From NCBI GenBank assembly GCA_023213315.1, contig JAKCPI010015732.1, forward strand, positions 62,001 to 126,000: DNA of 64,000 nucleotides, in the 5' to 3' direction. The notes under the pieces were generated by a model. The model was not told the DNA's origin. It did not search any database and saw nothing but the letters and a program-made list of their open reading frames with translations. Both the position numbers and the translations under genes were made by a program. The stretch comes from Euborellia annulipes (lineage: Eukaryota > Arthropoda > Insecta > Dermaptera > Anisolabididae). Shown here piece after piece: positions 41,031-53,002 of this stretch (its first letter is position 1; each line of letters starts with the position of its first letter).

Positions 41031-41589
41031 GATAGAAATGAAAAGCAAGTTATACCAGTGGTATGTATTCTTTGCAATGTCAGGGAATGCTAAGGAAAAG
41101 CTCTCCTCTCCCTTCTCATAAAAATATTGCAATTTAATAATAATTAATAATATTAAAACCTATTATTTATATTAAGGTGAGATTGTTTTATAGCGACAAC
41201 TACTAATCATATCCGAAGGTGTGACGTACAGCTAGTATATAAAAATAAAACATTTATTTATTTATTTTTTCAAATGTTGGTCACATCTATTTAGTTCTAA
41301 TATATATAGTGTGTCCCTTCTAGCGTATTGCATGTTGCGTTTGCATGTTTAGTGCGAATAGAATGATGAATCACTCCTTGACATTATCGCTTCACGGGAC
41401 TATTTTAAATACAACAAACAACAACAAAAATATTGTAGTCGTGTTTTTTCTCTCCCTTTTTTTTTTACTTTACTATGATAATCATATTCTGATAATAACG
41501 CTGCTGCTGCTACTGTCCTTTTAAACAAACCGATTAACTTTTTTCTCTTTATATAACTTTTCAACATGCTACAAGCGAATAATACCTAA
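41031..41589. other. No gene seen
   Basis: AT-rich spacer with a CTG-type run (about 41502-41515); no coding frame supported. Confidence 0.45.
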
Positions 41590-41662
41590 TAAAAAAATCT
41601 GGTATGGCTTAACGCACTCCAAATTTTTTGTGTGGAGATATATTTAGTTTCCCATAGCAACT
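41590..41662 (-). repeat. MITE-D end fragment
   Basis: aaaatctggtatggcttaac...tccaaattttttgtgtgg...tatatttagtttccc, a shortened hairpin end. Confidence 0.6.
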
Positions 41663-41697
41663 TAGATAACTTGATTACTTGCATTTCACAAGTTTTT

Positions 41698-42046
41698 TAT
41701 TATTTTTATTTGAAATCGGGATCGCCGTTTATTTACCCGAGGTGCTTCCGTCCAACCAGCCTCTGGCCGTAGCCATCTACCGGCACGCCGTGAAGTTACA
41801 CCAATTTCTATCTCTAACTTCTCCGCCTGCTTTCGTTTTTAGCTAGTGAACTAATCCTTATTTCTGGTTCCTTTTATCCAACCTCTTCTATGCTAAGGAG
41901 GATGTCCTGGTTTGAGGAGGGACTCCCTCAGCACCGACTCCTTTCCAAGAATGCATCACTGAGAGGGAACCTTCTTCCACAGGACGGGATGTCACAGCAA
42001 CTCCTTCTCCTCGTAGAGTTGCCTGGGGGCTATTGTGGTGAGATCA
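41698..42046 (-). mobile_element. SINE-A, 3' two-thirds
   Basis: Minus orientation from attatttttatttgaaatcg to gcctgggggctattgtggtg. A deletion removes the gtgcacgaagacacac segment. Confidence 0.78.
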
Positions 42047-42644
42047 TTTTATAAGTGAAAAATAAAAAAGTCAATTTTCAAAATTTTAATCTCATATTTG
42101 GATATTTTATTTGCAATAGAGAATCCTAAATAAATAAAAATGTCATAATAAATGGAAAAAAATTTTAAAATGTGTAAAAATTTAGAAAATTTTGAATTGA
42201 TACATATCCCCATATGGGGATTTAACATTGGCTCTATGAAAAGAAGTGCCAGAAAATGGATTTGAAAAATCTGAACTACTACATCAGTAAAGTGTACTTC
42301 AAACAATTTTCACGAAAGATTTTACAGATATATTTTTTAAAGGGTATATATAAAAAATATTTGATTTATAAAATTGAGGAGTAAGCCAAACGCGGGTAAT
42401 GCAGTTAGTAGCTTCTTTTTCTTTGTATTATTTATTAATACAACTAATACATCAACATTTTGCTTATCTAATGTGTTTTTTTCTGCCAACTCTTCAGTTT
42501 TTTTTTTTTTTTTTTTCAAAATCTGTTTTAATGAATGAGAGAAGATTAATTGCCTGGCAAATCTGCGCTCGTTTCTTAACCCCTCCTTCTTCTTCAAAAG
42601 GGAGAGCTTAAGCATTAATTGGCACCTACCAGGATGGGGAAAGA
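42047..42644. other. No gene seen
   Basis: AT-rich. The minus frames at 42049-42306 and 42337-42678 are low-complexity (lysine/phenylalanine from A/T runs) and not accepted. Confidence 0.45.
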
Positions 42645-42775
42645 AAAAATCTGGTGTGACTGGTCGCACAACATACAAATGTAAAATCTCTATATAATAA
42701 GAATATATTTATATTTCGTTATGATCACACCCATTTCTCCTATCTTTTGCCTATGCTATACAAAAGTAAAGTGTG
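42645..42775 (-). repeat. MITE-D 3' fragment
   Basis: aaaatctggtgtgactggtc, then aaatctctatataataag... gttatgatcacacccatttc, ending at gtaaagtgtgcgcctg. Internally deleted hairpin. Confidence 0.65.
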
Positions 42776-43124
42776 CGCCTGAACTAAAGGTCGTAGAAAA
42801 ATAATAATTATATATAGACTACGTATTCAGCATAAAAGTGATTCAGGAAAAAATACGTTGTGGTCCCTAGCACCTCCGGTTTTTTCAATATTTAAAATTT
42901 TTTAATTTTTTCCATTTGTTTACATTTTAATTTTTTGTTTACATTAATCAGAATGTAAACAAATGTAGCCATTTGTTTTTCTTAAATATGGAAAAATAAC
43001 CTCTTGTAACCCCTCATTTTTTTGGCAGTTGTATATTTTGACGCGCCACGAGTTACGTCATCATCATAAACTTCTATCAGATCAAGTGACTTTTTCTACG
43101 ATTATAGGGTAATGTGACACATCG
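42776..43124. other. No gene seen
   Basis: Contains an alternating tttaatttttt/aatgtaaacaaatg inverted patch at 42890-42970; otherwise plain. Confidence 0.4.
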
Positions 43125-43220
43125 ATTCACCTTGGACCTTAAAACGTGTATATCCATCAAAATTTCGAAATTTTTGACATGAATCCAATATTTTCATTTA
43201 TAGGTAATAGAAAGCAAAAA
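43125..43220 (-). repeat. MITE-D 5' fragment
   Basis: aaaacgtgtatatccatcaa, gaaatttttgacatgaatcc, ending taggtaatagaaagcaaaaa, the inverse of the MITE-D left end. Confidence 0.65.
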
Positions 43221-44029
43221 GATAATAGTAATAAATATTCATGTTTATTTGGAATTGCGTTCATCATAATCATCATCATCATCATTGCTGTTGGTTAGAC
43301 ATCATTTGGTCTGGCTGGTCCGCTGCTGCTCTCTCTCTCTATTAATCGTTATAAATGCAAGTTGTGCGTCTGTCTCTCCTCTCTCACAGTGATATCTGTC
43401 AAAGCTATCAGGATAAGCCAATCGATCATGTTACACCTATACATATATCTATATATATATTTAGATAATATCCTACAATGCAAACACAACAATAATTAAT
43501 TCCCCCCCCCCTCTTGCCGTCTCTTTGTTAATCCAATGCGAATCATTTATGACTCCTGTTTCCTCTTAATGTTAAATTTATTGTAAATATGGTAAAAAAA
43601 AAAAAATATATTTGTATCTACTTCATTGATTCTCTTCCTTTTTGATTCATATGGCCAACTCACCTAAATGACGCGCATGCGCATTTAAGGGGGTGTAGGA
43701 GCGCCGTCTAAACGTACTTTAAATAAAACTAGACTATTATGAGAAATTTTTCAATGCGATTCTTTTTAAAAGAATTAAATTCAAAAGAGATTATTGGGAC
43801 ATCGAGCTATAATTATTTTAATGACTTATTAAAAATTTATCGTAATTAATTTTTTTGTTATCGAGCAAATACAAAAAAACAATCAGTCCCAATAATCTTT
43901 AATTTTTTTTTAATTAAAAAATGAATTTATTGTTATTATTAATCACATATTAATTAGGAAAATTTTTAAAATAAGTTTAGATGATTTATTTAAAAATCAA
44001 CTGTCAAATTAGTTCAGCATTCTTGCAAT
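43221..44029. other. No gene seen; microsatellites
   Basis: TCA run (about 43262-43285), CT run, C run (43502-43510), and a short palindrome gcgcatgcgc (43673-43682). No supported coding frame. Confidence 0.45.
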
Positions 44030-44525
44030 AGATGGCAGGCTAGTCTAACAGCCGATATGTAACTATGAGTTTCGAGTCTTTTCACATATAGTTAAGCTAA
44101 TCATTTGATTAAATAAGTGCTCAGATCGTACTTAATTAGCTAAGACGAAGCTCAGTTAAGGGAGAAATAGAAACACAAGCCTTGTTTATTAATTTTTTTT
44201 AGAAATTTTTAAATTTTTTATTTTTATTTTGATGTGACACCTGTATCTAAATTGCTTTTTGTAGGTTAACGTACAGTTAGCAGTAATTTTAAATTTTTGT
44301 TGAAAAATTAATTATTTTAACTTTTAATAATTTTTATAAATGATGTTTTTTTTATTAAGTTGCTAACTTCACAAAACGTTCCTTATAGGCGTACATATTT
44401 AATTATATGTGAATAAACTCATTTTTTAACTTGAAGGTTAACTGTATTTTAGTTTATTATATCGATGATTTGCTATCGGTCGAATAAGGTTGCTAGTGGA
44501 CTAGAAGTGAAGCAACCGGCCCTAA
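44030..44525 (-). mobile_element. Family I element
   Basis: The right end agtgaagcaaccggccct is the inverse of the family I left end. ttttaacttgaaggttaac, gctaacttcacaaaacg, and gagtcttttcacatatag align with the copies at 21786 and 25020. The left end here (about 44030) lacks a matching TIR, so it may be truncated. Confidence 0.6.
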
Positions 44526-44813
44526 AACTATTACATAATCCGCAGATCCGGCTTTTTTTCGGCTATATGAGTTTTAAATTTTGAGTTAAATTTTAAACAA
44601 GTGTTTCTTATATAAAACTTTAAAAGTTATTGTAAATAGTTTACTGAATTTTAGTTTTAAGAATATTTATATATTTATTAATTAATTATTGACATTATGC
44701 CATACAAACCAAAAAAATTTCCTTATTAGCTGAAATTGTTTATTTTAAAACAAAAATAAAAATACACAAGTGTTAAATAATAATTTTATTGAAAATTAAA
44801 TTTATAATTTTGT
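44526..44813. other. No gene seen
   Basis: AT-rich spacer. Confidence 0.4.
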
Positions 44814-45342
44814 CATTATTATTATTTGAAATTCCTATCGGGATCCCCTTTTATTTACCCGAGGTGCTTTAGTGAACGAAGACACACACCTCAAAGCTAA
44901 CCGGCCTCTGGCTGTTGCCATCTACCGGCACCCCGTGAAGTTACATCATTTCCTATCTTTAACTCCTCCTCCTGCGTTCGTTTCTAGCTAGTGAACTAAT
45001 CCTTATTTCTGGCTCCTTTTATCCAACCTCTTCTCTGCTAGAGAGGATGTCCTAGTTTGAAGAGGAACTCCCTCAGCACCTACTCCTTTCGAAGAATGCG
45101 TCACTTAATGGGAACCTTCTTTACCTCCCTTTCATAGGACGTGATGTCACAAACAACTCCCTTCCCTCGTAGAGTTGCCTGGGGGCTATTGTGGTGTGAT
45201 CCAATATTCCAATCCAGGGCGTAATTGAGGATTTATTTACATTAAATAAATATTTTTATTTAATGAAAAAATTCCACATGCCCAGTATATGAACACCTTT
45301 TCAGAAGCCGACATCCTAAGTCCATTACACTAGCGAACCTCC
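44814..45342 (-). mobile_element. SINE-A, full length
   Basis: Minus orientation from the tail (cattattattatttgaaatt) through the whole body to the head complement (agaagccgacatcctaag...cactagcgaacc). The B box is damaged. About 529 bp. Confidence 0.85.
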
Positions 45343-46179
45343 ATTTTTGTTAGTATATATATAAATATATCGGTGCGTTTATTTCTTGAAGCCGTGTAGT
45401 TAATAGGGATGTTCAAATTCATTCCGTTTAAAAAGGTAAAGGGATTAAAACACAGTAGATCTATTATTCTATATTCTTGCGTTTTTTTTTTTTTTTTCAA
45501 GAATAAATCAACAGAAATTATTATAAAAAAAAATAAATAGGTCAGTCACAACGTGCGATTTTTTTTTTTTTTTTAAGCAATTGAATAAACAAACAAGAAA
45601 GAAAAGAATTAATATTAATGAATTTTTCACTTGAATTTCCTAAATAATTTTTGTTTTATTTACGTCATTTGAAAAAAAAAAAAAAATTGTTCATTAGTCA
45701 AATTTTTAAATCTATTGTGTATTTTTTTTTCCTATTTAAATATTCCTGTCACTTGTATATGTGGGTGGGATGGATTATGTAAATCCCCCCTCCCAAAAAA
45801 AAAAAATAAAATAACGCGTGATTATTATATTAAAATGAAAAGAAAGAGAAAGAGGGAGGAATGATAATAAATTATTAGCAACCATTTTTTTTTTTTTTTT
45901 TTGTGGAATTGATTAATCTCTAAAATGTCCATTTAGTCAAATGAATCAACACTTTGCCCCATCCCCCTCCATGCGGGTATAATATGCAAACAAAATAATA
46001 TGTTAATGGACAAAACAAGTTGATTAACATACTAAATTTTAACTCTTTTAATTAGACTCTCTCTGTGTATAGGCAATCTCATTCTCTTGATGAAATTTTT
46101 GTTTTAATTTCAACAAAATAGAATCAATCATTTAGATGAGAAACAATTTGCATATTTGTATGCTTTGTTGCCTATTTTA
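45343..46179. other. No gene seen; includes repeat L copy 1 (about 45480-45740)
   Basis: 45480-45740 matches 56755-57002 in inverse orientation (aggtcagtcacaacgtgcga, aagcaattgaataaacaaac, attaatattaatgaattttt). The rest is AT-rich with A/T runs. Confidence 0.65.
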
Positions 46180-46192
46180 ATCATTTTGAACG

Positions 46193-47170
46193 GGGGCAAG
46201 CTGGTGTAGTGAGCTAGGGTGTCGGCTTCTACAAAGAAGATCCCTGTTCAAATCCTTGGCTGTGCAGGATATTTCATTAAATAAAAATATTTATTTAATG
46301 TAAACAAAACCTCAAGCAAGCCATGGATTGGAATGTAGGATCTTACCACAATAGGCACCCCTGGCAACTCTACGGGGAGAGGGAGTTGCTGTGACATCCC
46401 GTCCTATGGAAGGGACGTAAAGAAGTTCCTATCTCAGTGATGCCTACTTCGAAAGGAGTAGGTGCTGAGGGAGTTCCTCCTCAAACTAGGACATCATCCC
46501 TGGCATAGGAGAGGTTGGATATAAGGAGCCAGTTGGAACCAGAAATAAGGATTAGTTCACTAGCTACAGTGTTAAAAAAAAATCTTAATTTTAGTGTGTT
46601 TTGGAATACTAAATTTACAAATTGCCCTTGTAAATGATATCTACTATGCATTTACCTACTAAATTTACAAATCTTTACAACAAAAAAATATTTTGAAAAT
46701 ATTTTCTTCGAAAAATAGAGTATGTATTCTAATTTTAAAAACATTGAATAGTATTTTTTGTTAAAAATTGTATTTTTTCTCAAAAGCAGTTTAGGAATTC
46801 TAAAATTACCACACATTTACACTCTAATTTTCAAATGTCATTCTAAAATTACAATACATTTTCATTCTAATTTTCAAACGACTTTCGAAAATTACAATAC
46901 ATCTGTAAATGGTTTTTGCAGATTTACTAAATTTAGTATGTTTTTGTGTAGGAAATATTGCTTAACAATTGTAAAATTACAAAAATTTTTTTACAGTGTA
47001 CAGACGAAAGCTGGAGGAGGAGTTAGAGATAGGAAATGAGGTAACTTCTCGGGGTGCCGGTAGATGGCTACGGCCAGAGGCCGGTTGGGTTTGAGGTGGG
47101 TGTCTTCGAGCACGAAAGCACTTCGGGTAAATAAACGGGGATCCCGACAGGAATTTCAAAATAAAATAAA
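46193..47170 (+). mobile_element. SINE-A, full length, with nested mariner-like MITE
   Basis: Starts ggggcaagctggtgtagtga; B box gttcaaatcct; ends ggaatttcaaaataaaataa. Flanked by atcattttgaacg at 46180-46192 and 47171-47183, a 13-bp TSD proving a complete retro-insertion. Without the 46567-46998 insertion it is about 545 bp. Confidence 0.93.
46567..46998. mobile_element. Mariner-like MITE, 432 bp
   Basis: Bounded by TA on each side (46565-46566, 46999-47000), with ends cagtgttaaaaaaaa and (inverted) cactgtaaaaaaa. The interior repeats ttctaattttcaaa and ctaaatttacaaat in tandem-like fashion. TA duplication fits Tc1/mariner. The 93-codon open frame across it has no domain and starts in repeat DNA. 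Confidence 0.72.
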
Positions 47171-47183
47171 ATCATTTTGAACG

Positions 47184-48016
47184 TTTTTTTTTTTTTTTTA
47201 CTTTTTCTTTGGATATTAACTCTTTGATGGCAGTAGTGGTCAAAAGGAAATCCACACCCCCTCCTGGAAATTTTAATCATCTATATATAGATAGATAAAT
47301 AATTAATTCTATTTGCAATATTATATATTCATTGACATAGAAGGAAATAAGAAAAGGATTAATAGGAATTTTGTAAATTAGAAAAACAATATCCGTTAAA
47401 TTTATGTTGAAAAAGGAAATGAATTGAAGAGAAGAGAGAAGAGATGAAGAGGCAAAAAAAAAAAATTTCAATTTCACTAAAATTAGCAAAACAATAACAA
47501 CAATAATAAGGTTTTTGTTGGCACGTTTATGCGGGGAAATTGATTTTTTTTTCTTATCTGCCTGTTAATAGAAATAAATTTCAAATTTGTTTTTGTGTGT
47601 GAGTTTTAATATGATAAATAAAAAAAACAAAGAGGGCAGAGGTGGATTTAGAAATGAAACAAAAACAAAATTGTAAAGTAAATGAAAAATCGAGGTAATC
47701 GCCTTCCTCCCCCTTCACTTTCTACAAATGTACTTTTTAACTTGCTTATATCAAAGCAAAAAATGTCAAAATGGCCGAGTGACTTAAAATCTTTCTTTTT
47801 TTAAAGATTTCAAATTGAAATTAAAAAAGTAAAAAAAAAAACTCTTCTTGAAAAAAAAAAAAAAAAAAAAAAAAACTTCTTCCTTAAGATCATGCTTTCT
47901 CTGTTCTTGGATTCTTTCTTTTTCTCGCTAATATGAATTAGAATAGCCTATTTTATTATTTATCTTCCATAGTCTCAAATGAATTCTATTTCGTCTGAAT
48001 AAATATATATATTCCT
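47184..48016. other. No gene seen
   Basis: AT-rich spacer with long A runs (47832-47873). The minus frames here are low-complexity. Confidence 0.45.
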
Positions 48017-48262
48017 TGGAATATTGGATCCCACCACAATCGTTTCCTGGCAACTCTACGAGGACAGGGAGTTGCTGTGACATCCCGTATTGTGGAAGGG
48101 ATGTAAAAAGTTCCTCTCTCAGTGATGCATACTTCGAAAAGAGTAGGTGCTGAGGGAGTCCCTCCTTAAACTAGAACATCCTCCATAGCATAGAAGAGGT
48201 TGGAATCAGAAAGAAGAATTAGCTCGTTAGCTAGAAATGAAAGCAGGAGGAGTTAAAGATAA
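48017..48262 (+). mobile_element. SINE-A middle part
   Basis: ttggaatattggatcccacc to gcaggaggagttaaagat, ending where the LINE remnant's tail repeats (aaagataaagata) begin. Confidence 0.75.
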
Positions 48263-48700
48263 AGATAAAGAATTATTTATTAGGTTCTTGAGGACTCTTG
48301 TCCACTTTATGAACAAAAAAAAAAAAGTTACAAAAAAATCACTCTCCGGTGTTACATATACATACATTTTTACTAGATTATATTGATATATCCACAATTA
48401 CATTCATGCGCTATGACTTACAAAGTTGTTTTTGTAATTTCAAAATAAAAGATTTTAATCTTAATTTAAATATATTTAAAGAGGTAGATTTCTTTATGCT
48501 TAGAGGCAAAATGTTTTAAAATTTTGAAGCCTGGATGACAAATGATTTCGTGTATTTGGAAGTTCGGTGGATAGGGATTTGAAGGTTCATGCCATGACCC
48601 CTCAGATCACGGAATTGAATCGACCTTTTAAAGTTATAAAGACAGAGCAGATATTCCGGCACTCGCAAACATCCGATAAAGAATAATTCCTCTAAAATAT
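48263..48700 (-). pseudogene. LINE reverse transcriptase C-terminal remnant
   Basis: The minus strand shows DLRGHGMNLQIPIHRTSKYT then KSFVIQASKF, a stop where a tryptophan is usual, and NILPLSIKKSTSLNIFKL. This matches the terminal S-F-x-x-x-x-x-x-x-W-N-x-L-P plus F-K-x-x-L pattern of Jockey/CR1/I-type LINE proteins. The 3' untranslated part ends in (tttatc)n-like repeats (complement of aaagataaagataaag at 48257-48270), typical of some LINE tails. Non-functional because of the stop and truncation. Confidence 0.75.
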
Positions 48701-48710
48701 TTTTGTAGAG

Positions 48711-49086
48711 GGCTTGCTAGTGTAGTAGACTAGGATCTACAAAGAAGTTCCCTTTTTAAATCCTGGAAGTGTATGATTTTTTTCAATAAATCAAAATATT
48801 AAAAAATCCTCAAGCAGGCACTGGATTGGAATAATGGATCTCACTACAATAGCCTCCGTGCAACTCTACGAGGAGAGGGAGTTGCTGTGACATCCCGGCC
48901 TGTGGAAGGGACGTAAAGAAGATTTCCTTTCAGTGATGCATCTTCGAAAGGAGTCGGTGCTGAGGGAGTTCCTCCTCAACTAGAACATCCTCCCTAGCAT
49001 AGAAGAGGTTGGATAAAAGGAGCCGAATGGAACCAGAAATAAGGATTAGTTCACTAGCTAGAAACAAACGCAGGAGGAGGAGTTAA
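48711..49086 (+). mobile_element. SINE-A with head, 3' end missing
   Basis: Starts gggcttgctagtgtagtaga; the part between A and B boxes is shortened. Continues to gcaggaggaggagttaaatg. Confidence 0.8.
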
Positions 49087-49760
49087 ATGAGGGGTCATAA
49101 TCTCAAAAATTTAATAGAGAGAATTTTATCGATTTCAATGTCAATTAATAAATATTAATTTCGTAATTAGTTAATTAAATAACTGACAAAGTTATGAAAG
49201 TTGATCATCATTATTATAATTATCAGTATCGGTATCGTCTCATCATTAACTTATTAGTAAGAGGGAATCTCTCTTTTCTTCACAAATCATATATCATAAG
49301 CAAAGAACAAAGAAAAGAGAAGAGTGAGTGAGATGAACAATCCCTCTCTCTCTCTCTCTCTTTCTAGATGGAATGTCTTTAAACTATTTTAATTAACAAA
49401 CTAATTACTCAAGATATAGTAAATAATTTTGGACGTGAGTGTGTGAAGGCAGCAGCAGCAGCAAGTGCGATGAAAGAAGGAAGAGAGAAAGAGAGAGAGA
49501 GAAGACATATGGATGGATGATGTCTTTTCATTCAAGAGTGTTAAAAGATAATTAGTAAAAGTCAAATTTGTGAAGGAACGAAGGATGAAGAATTTGCACA
49601 TGATGAAAATCAATCAAAATGTCAAATTAATTATTTGTATAACTTATTCTTAATTGTTAGAGAGATTTGCAATAAAGTTATTACACTTTCCAACTCAGTT
49701 TTCACAAATTTAATTTTTTTTATCATACTTAACGTATTGGGGTACGTCTTAATTATTTAC
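49087..49760. other. No gene seen; CT, GA and CAG runs
   Basis: CT run (about 49343-49363), CAG run (49449-49463), GA run (about 49485-49502). No coding frame supported. Confidence 0.45.
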
Positions 49761-50085
49761 ACTTCTACAAAAAAGATCCGTGTTCAAATCCAGCGCGTGC
49801 GGAATTTTTTTATTGAATAAACGTAAATATTAAAAAAAAAAATCGTTAAACAGGCACTGGATTGGAATATTGGATCTCACCACAATAGCCACCAGGCAAC
49901 TCTACGAGGAGAGGGAGTTGCTGTGACACTCCGTCTTCTGGAAGGGACGTAAAGAATGTTCTCTCTCAGTGATGCATTTTTCGAAAGGAGTTGGTACCGA
50001 TTGAGTCCCTTCTCAAACTAGGGCATCCTCACGACCCTTGGTAGACAAGCCAGGCCAGCTACCAACTTTACCAAGCCCCAGGGCA
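49761..50085. repeat. SINE-A (plus) fused to a SINE-B head (minus)
   Basis: 49761-50033 follows SINE-A from ttctacaaaaaagatccgtg to ctagggcatcctc. 50034-50085 is only a SINE-B head in minus orientation (acccttggtagacaagccag...taccaagccccaggg). Confidence 0.75.
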
Positions 50086-50129
50086 ATTGCCGTTTTTGTC
50101 AATAACTAAGAAAATATAATTTAAAAAAA

Positions 50130-50377
50130 AATGCTTTTATTTAAATTGAACTAAAAAGAAAGAAATAATTTCATTTTTGTTGTTAAAATTGTTGAATATT
50201 TAAAATAATAGCGTGGGGCTTTTGAGAGGATTCTGAGGCTCTAAGAATAGACAATTCCTTAAGATATCAATGAGCGCCCCACGCTTTTATTTTTTAAGTC
50301 ATAAATATTAAACAATTTGATCAACAAAAATGAAATTATTTCTCTCTTTTTTGTTCAATTTAAATAAAATTTATTTA
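50130..50377. repeat. Inverted repeat with about 90-bp arms
   Basis: tttatttaaattgaactaaa ... aaataatttcatttttgttg ... agcgtggggc at the left is mirrored by gcgccccacgct ... caacaaaaatgaaattattt ... gttcaatttaaataaa at the right, with small indels. Spacer about 50 bp. MITE-like, family unknown. Confidence 0.78.
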
Positions 50378-50427
50378 TTATATATTATTATATAATTAGA
50401 AAAGTTATTTTTTAATTTTAATCTTTT

Positions 50428-50570
50428 TGCCCGTGACCCGTGACTCAGAGAGAAGACACTAGGTCCCGGGTTCGCTTCCCGTCCCAAGCGAGAAACATTT
50501 ATTTCATTTGATTTGACTACAAATCATTTGAAATAAATACGGATGGGGTCTAAATGGCCTTTTTAGTCTT
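50428..50570 (+). mobile_element. SINE-C, tail-truncated
   Basis: gtgacccgtgactcagagag, B box gggttcgcttccc, then tttatttcatttgatttgac and ggggtctaaatggcc, where it stops in the hairpin. Confidence 0.72.
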
Positions 50571-50724
50571 TTTACTTTTTTATTATAGATACAGTATTTA
50601 AAAATAAAAAAAACGAATTGACCCATAAATATAAAATTTTTAGCTAAGTCTTTTGAAAATTGACTAATTCGCTTGAAGCTTAATTTTTTTTTTTTTTTTT
50701 AATGATAGGAACGCCTGGGAGTTA

Positions 50725-50955
50725 GGCAACGAATCCCGCACGCCCAGGGTTTGAACAGGGATCTTCTTTGTAGAAGCCGACATCCTAGCTCACTACACCA
50801 GCGAGTCCCCGGTGGTACAATTATGAAAGTGGTACAAATTAAGCGCACTTCTTCTATTTTGTTCACACTCAGACAAACCAACTTTTTTGGATTTCCATCG
50901 AATTTTTAACATGAATCCAAAAATTTTTCGCTCTCATATATATTATACCTTCATT
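50725..50955 (-). repeat. SINE-A head next to a MITE-D 5' fragment
   Basis: 50725-50812 is the isolated SINE-A head in minus orientation (cgcacgcccagggtttgaac...actacaccagcgagtcccc). 50865-50955 is a MITE-D left end in minus orientation (cagacaaacc, tttttaacatgaatcc). Confidence 0.75.
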
Positions 50956-51482
50956 TAAATAATTACCAAACAATCCCAGGCACTCAGAATTTTACCGTGT
51001 TTAATAAGAACGTGAACGTGCTTTATTATTTTTAATGATTAAAAAAAAAAACGAAGAGATTTTATTTTACTTTCTCTAATGACTTCAGGTTTCTACCCTC
51101 ATAATTAACGATGAATGAATGAAGGACGATATGATAACAATCACCCAGTGATGACAAGCGAATAAAAGCCTCTTTTTTTTTTGTTTTAATTCCTTCATTT
51201 AATGAACATGTTGACCCCAAGAGAAAGAGCGAGCTATTAGTTAATGGATAGATATTATTATATGTTTCGAATTACCAAACATAGAAGAGATCTTATCTAT
51301 TGCAATAGTAGATATACGTATAGATGCTGTGTATGATTGACAGGATCCACGGGTTTATACACATCTCTTATCAAACAAGTGGATTTACATTTGTATAAGC
51401 AGGTCTATTCTTTAAAAACAGGCGTTAAAATTTGGATGTTAAAAAGTAAGATAACACCAGCGTTAACATAATTTTTATATTA
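50956..51482. other. No gene seen
   Basis: AT-rich spacer with no recognised features. Confidence 0.45.
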
Positions 51483-51700
51483 TTCCTATCTCTAACTCCT
51501 CTTTCTGCTATTGAAATAATCCTTATTTCTGGCTCCCGTTAAGTAGGATGTCCTAGTTTGAGGAGGAACTCTCTCAGCACCGACTCCTTTTGAAGAATGC
51601 ATCATTGAGAGAGAAACTTCTTTACGTTCCTTCCATAGGGAAATAACTCCCTCTTCTCGAAGAGTTGCCTATTGTGTTTAGTTCTAATATTCCATTCCTT
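51483..51700 (-). mobile_element. SINE-A fragment, diverged
   Basis: attcctatctctaactcctc to gaagagttgcctattgtgtt, with several deletions. Confidence 0.7.
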
Positions 51701-51780
51701 AAGGTTTTGTTTAAATATATTTCCTAAATGAATAAATTTCTAAAAGATTCTTCTGTTTCAATATAGGGAAACAAGTTTTA

Positions 51781-51970
51781 AGGAGGATTTACAGGGACTG
51801 ACTTGACTTGAGTTGAGCAGTGGGAACCAAAACTATGTATTTATGGTGGTACACACTGCTGCCAACAACTCTGTTTCGGCAGCAGTGTGTGCACCACCAT
51901 AGGAATACATAGTTTGGATTCGCCACCGGGCTTAACTCAAGTCAAGTCAGGTCCCGGTGTGAATCCACCT
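51781..51970. mobile_element. Palindromic MITE, 190 bp, TTA-flanked
   Basis: Ends aggaggatttaca and (inverted) aggtggattcaca. Arms of about 90 bp include gacttgacttgagtt, actatgtatt and cacactgctgcc. Flanked by TTA on both sides, suggesting a PIF/Harbinger-type integrase. Confidence 0.78.
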
Positions 51971-52074
51971 TTATTCTTGTGTCGAAACCCTCCACAGGAC
52001 TATTAAATAAACAGAGTGCAGCTAAGCGTAATTTCATTTATTTTCCCCTCAGAGTCCTATTTAAGACCATCTTT

Positions 52075-52271
52075 ATGGGCTTAACTAGAGAATTTGGCTG
52101 GGGGGCCAAGGGACCAGCCGCTGGGGAAGGGGGCATGGGACCAGCCATCCTCCGGGGAGCCTCGAAAGGCCCATATTTTCTCAATTTTTCTTGGGGCAGG
52201 GAGCTTTCTGGGAGGAGGACACGGGCCTTCTGGGAGGGGGCAGCCCCCGGCACCCCCTAGTTACGCCCATG
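52075..52271. mobile_element. GC-rich TIR element
   Basis: Left atgggcttaactagag and right ctagttacgcccat are inverted matches. The interior is G-rich (gctggggggccaagggacca, gggagggggcagcccccggc). The open frames in both directions (52038-52276) come from base composition only. Confidence 0.65.
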
Positions 52272-52385
52272 ACTAGGGGTGTCATTATCAATATGTATTG
52301 CAACATTTCACCTTTACATCATTCGTTGCTTTTTATTTTTATATCTTAAATATAAGATTTATATATAGATATTTTTTTATAAAAT

Positions 52386-52572
52386 AGTAGAAGAGATTGG
52401 ATAAAAGGAGCCAGGTGGAACCAGAAATAAGGATTAGTTCAAAAACTAGAAACAAACACAGGAGGAGCAGTTAAAGATAAGAAATGATGTAACTTCACGG
52501 GGTGCCGGTAGATGGTTATGGTCAGAGGCCGGCTGGGTTTCAGGTGTGTGTCTTCATGGACGGAAGTACATT
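52386..52572 (+). mobile_element. SINE-A 3' fragment
   Basis: gaagagattggataaaagga to gtgtgtcttcatggacggaa. Confidence 0.75.
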
Positions 52573-53002
52573 ACACGATTATAATACGTAAAAGTTTAAT
52601 TTCAAGGCTGCCATCTTAAAAAAAAAACTTTCATTTAATACAAACACATTTGAATTTAATATTTGATTAATGTTCTCACGTGCCTCTCAGAGTATTTATT
52701 ATAATACCCCTTCAGAGAGAGAGACGTAGCCGAGAGTCATATCAATATAATCCCGAGGCCTTTCAATCCCCTGCTCTGCTAACGAACCCAACCTAAGGGG
52801 TTGGTGGGTTTTGTTTATTTGCCACCACCATCATCACGCACACATATAATGCTATTTCGTGTATTAATTTTAATAAACTAAAAAGCGTTTGGATGTCGTT
52901 GTGTCCCTTTCATCTCCCTCTCCTAATTCATCAAATGAGATACCCGACATTTGACAAATTTATGTATTTATTTAATAATAAATAAATTTTTCACCCTCTT
53001 TA
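52573..53002. other. No gene seen
   Basis: AT-rich spacer with no recognised features. Confidence 0.45.

Noticed and set aside
42337..42678. 113-codon minus frame
   Set aside because: Lysine runs come from poly-T tracts and the start lies in a MITE-D hairpin fragment.
52038..52276. Overlapping open frames on both strands in a GC-rich island
   Set aside because: Open because of base composition within a TIR-bounded element; both strands equally open, no homologous features.
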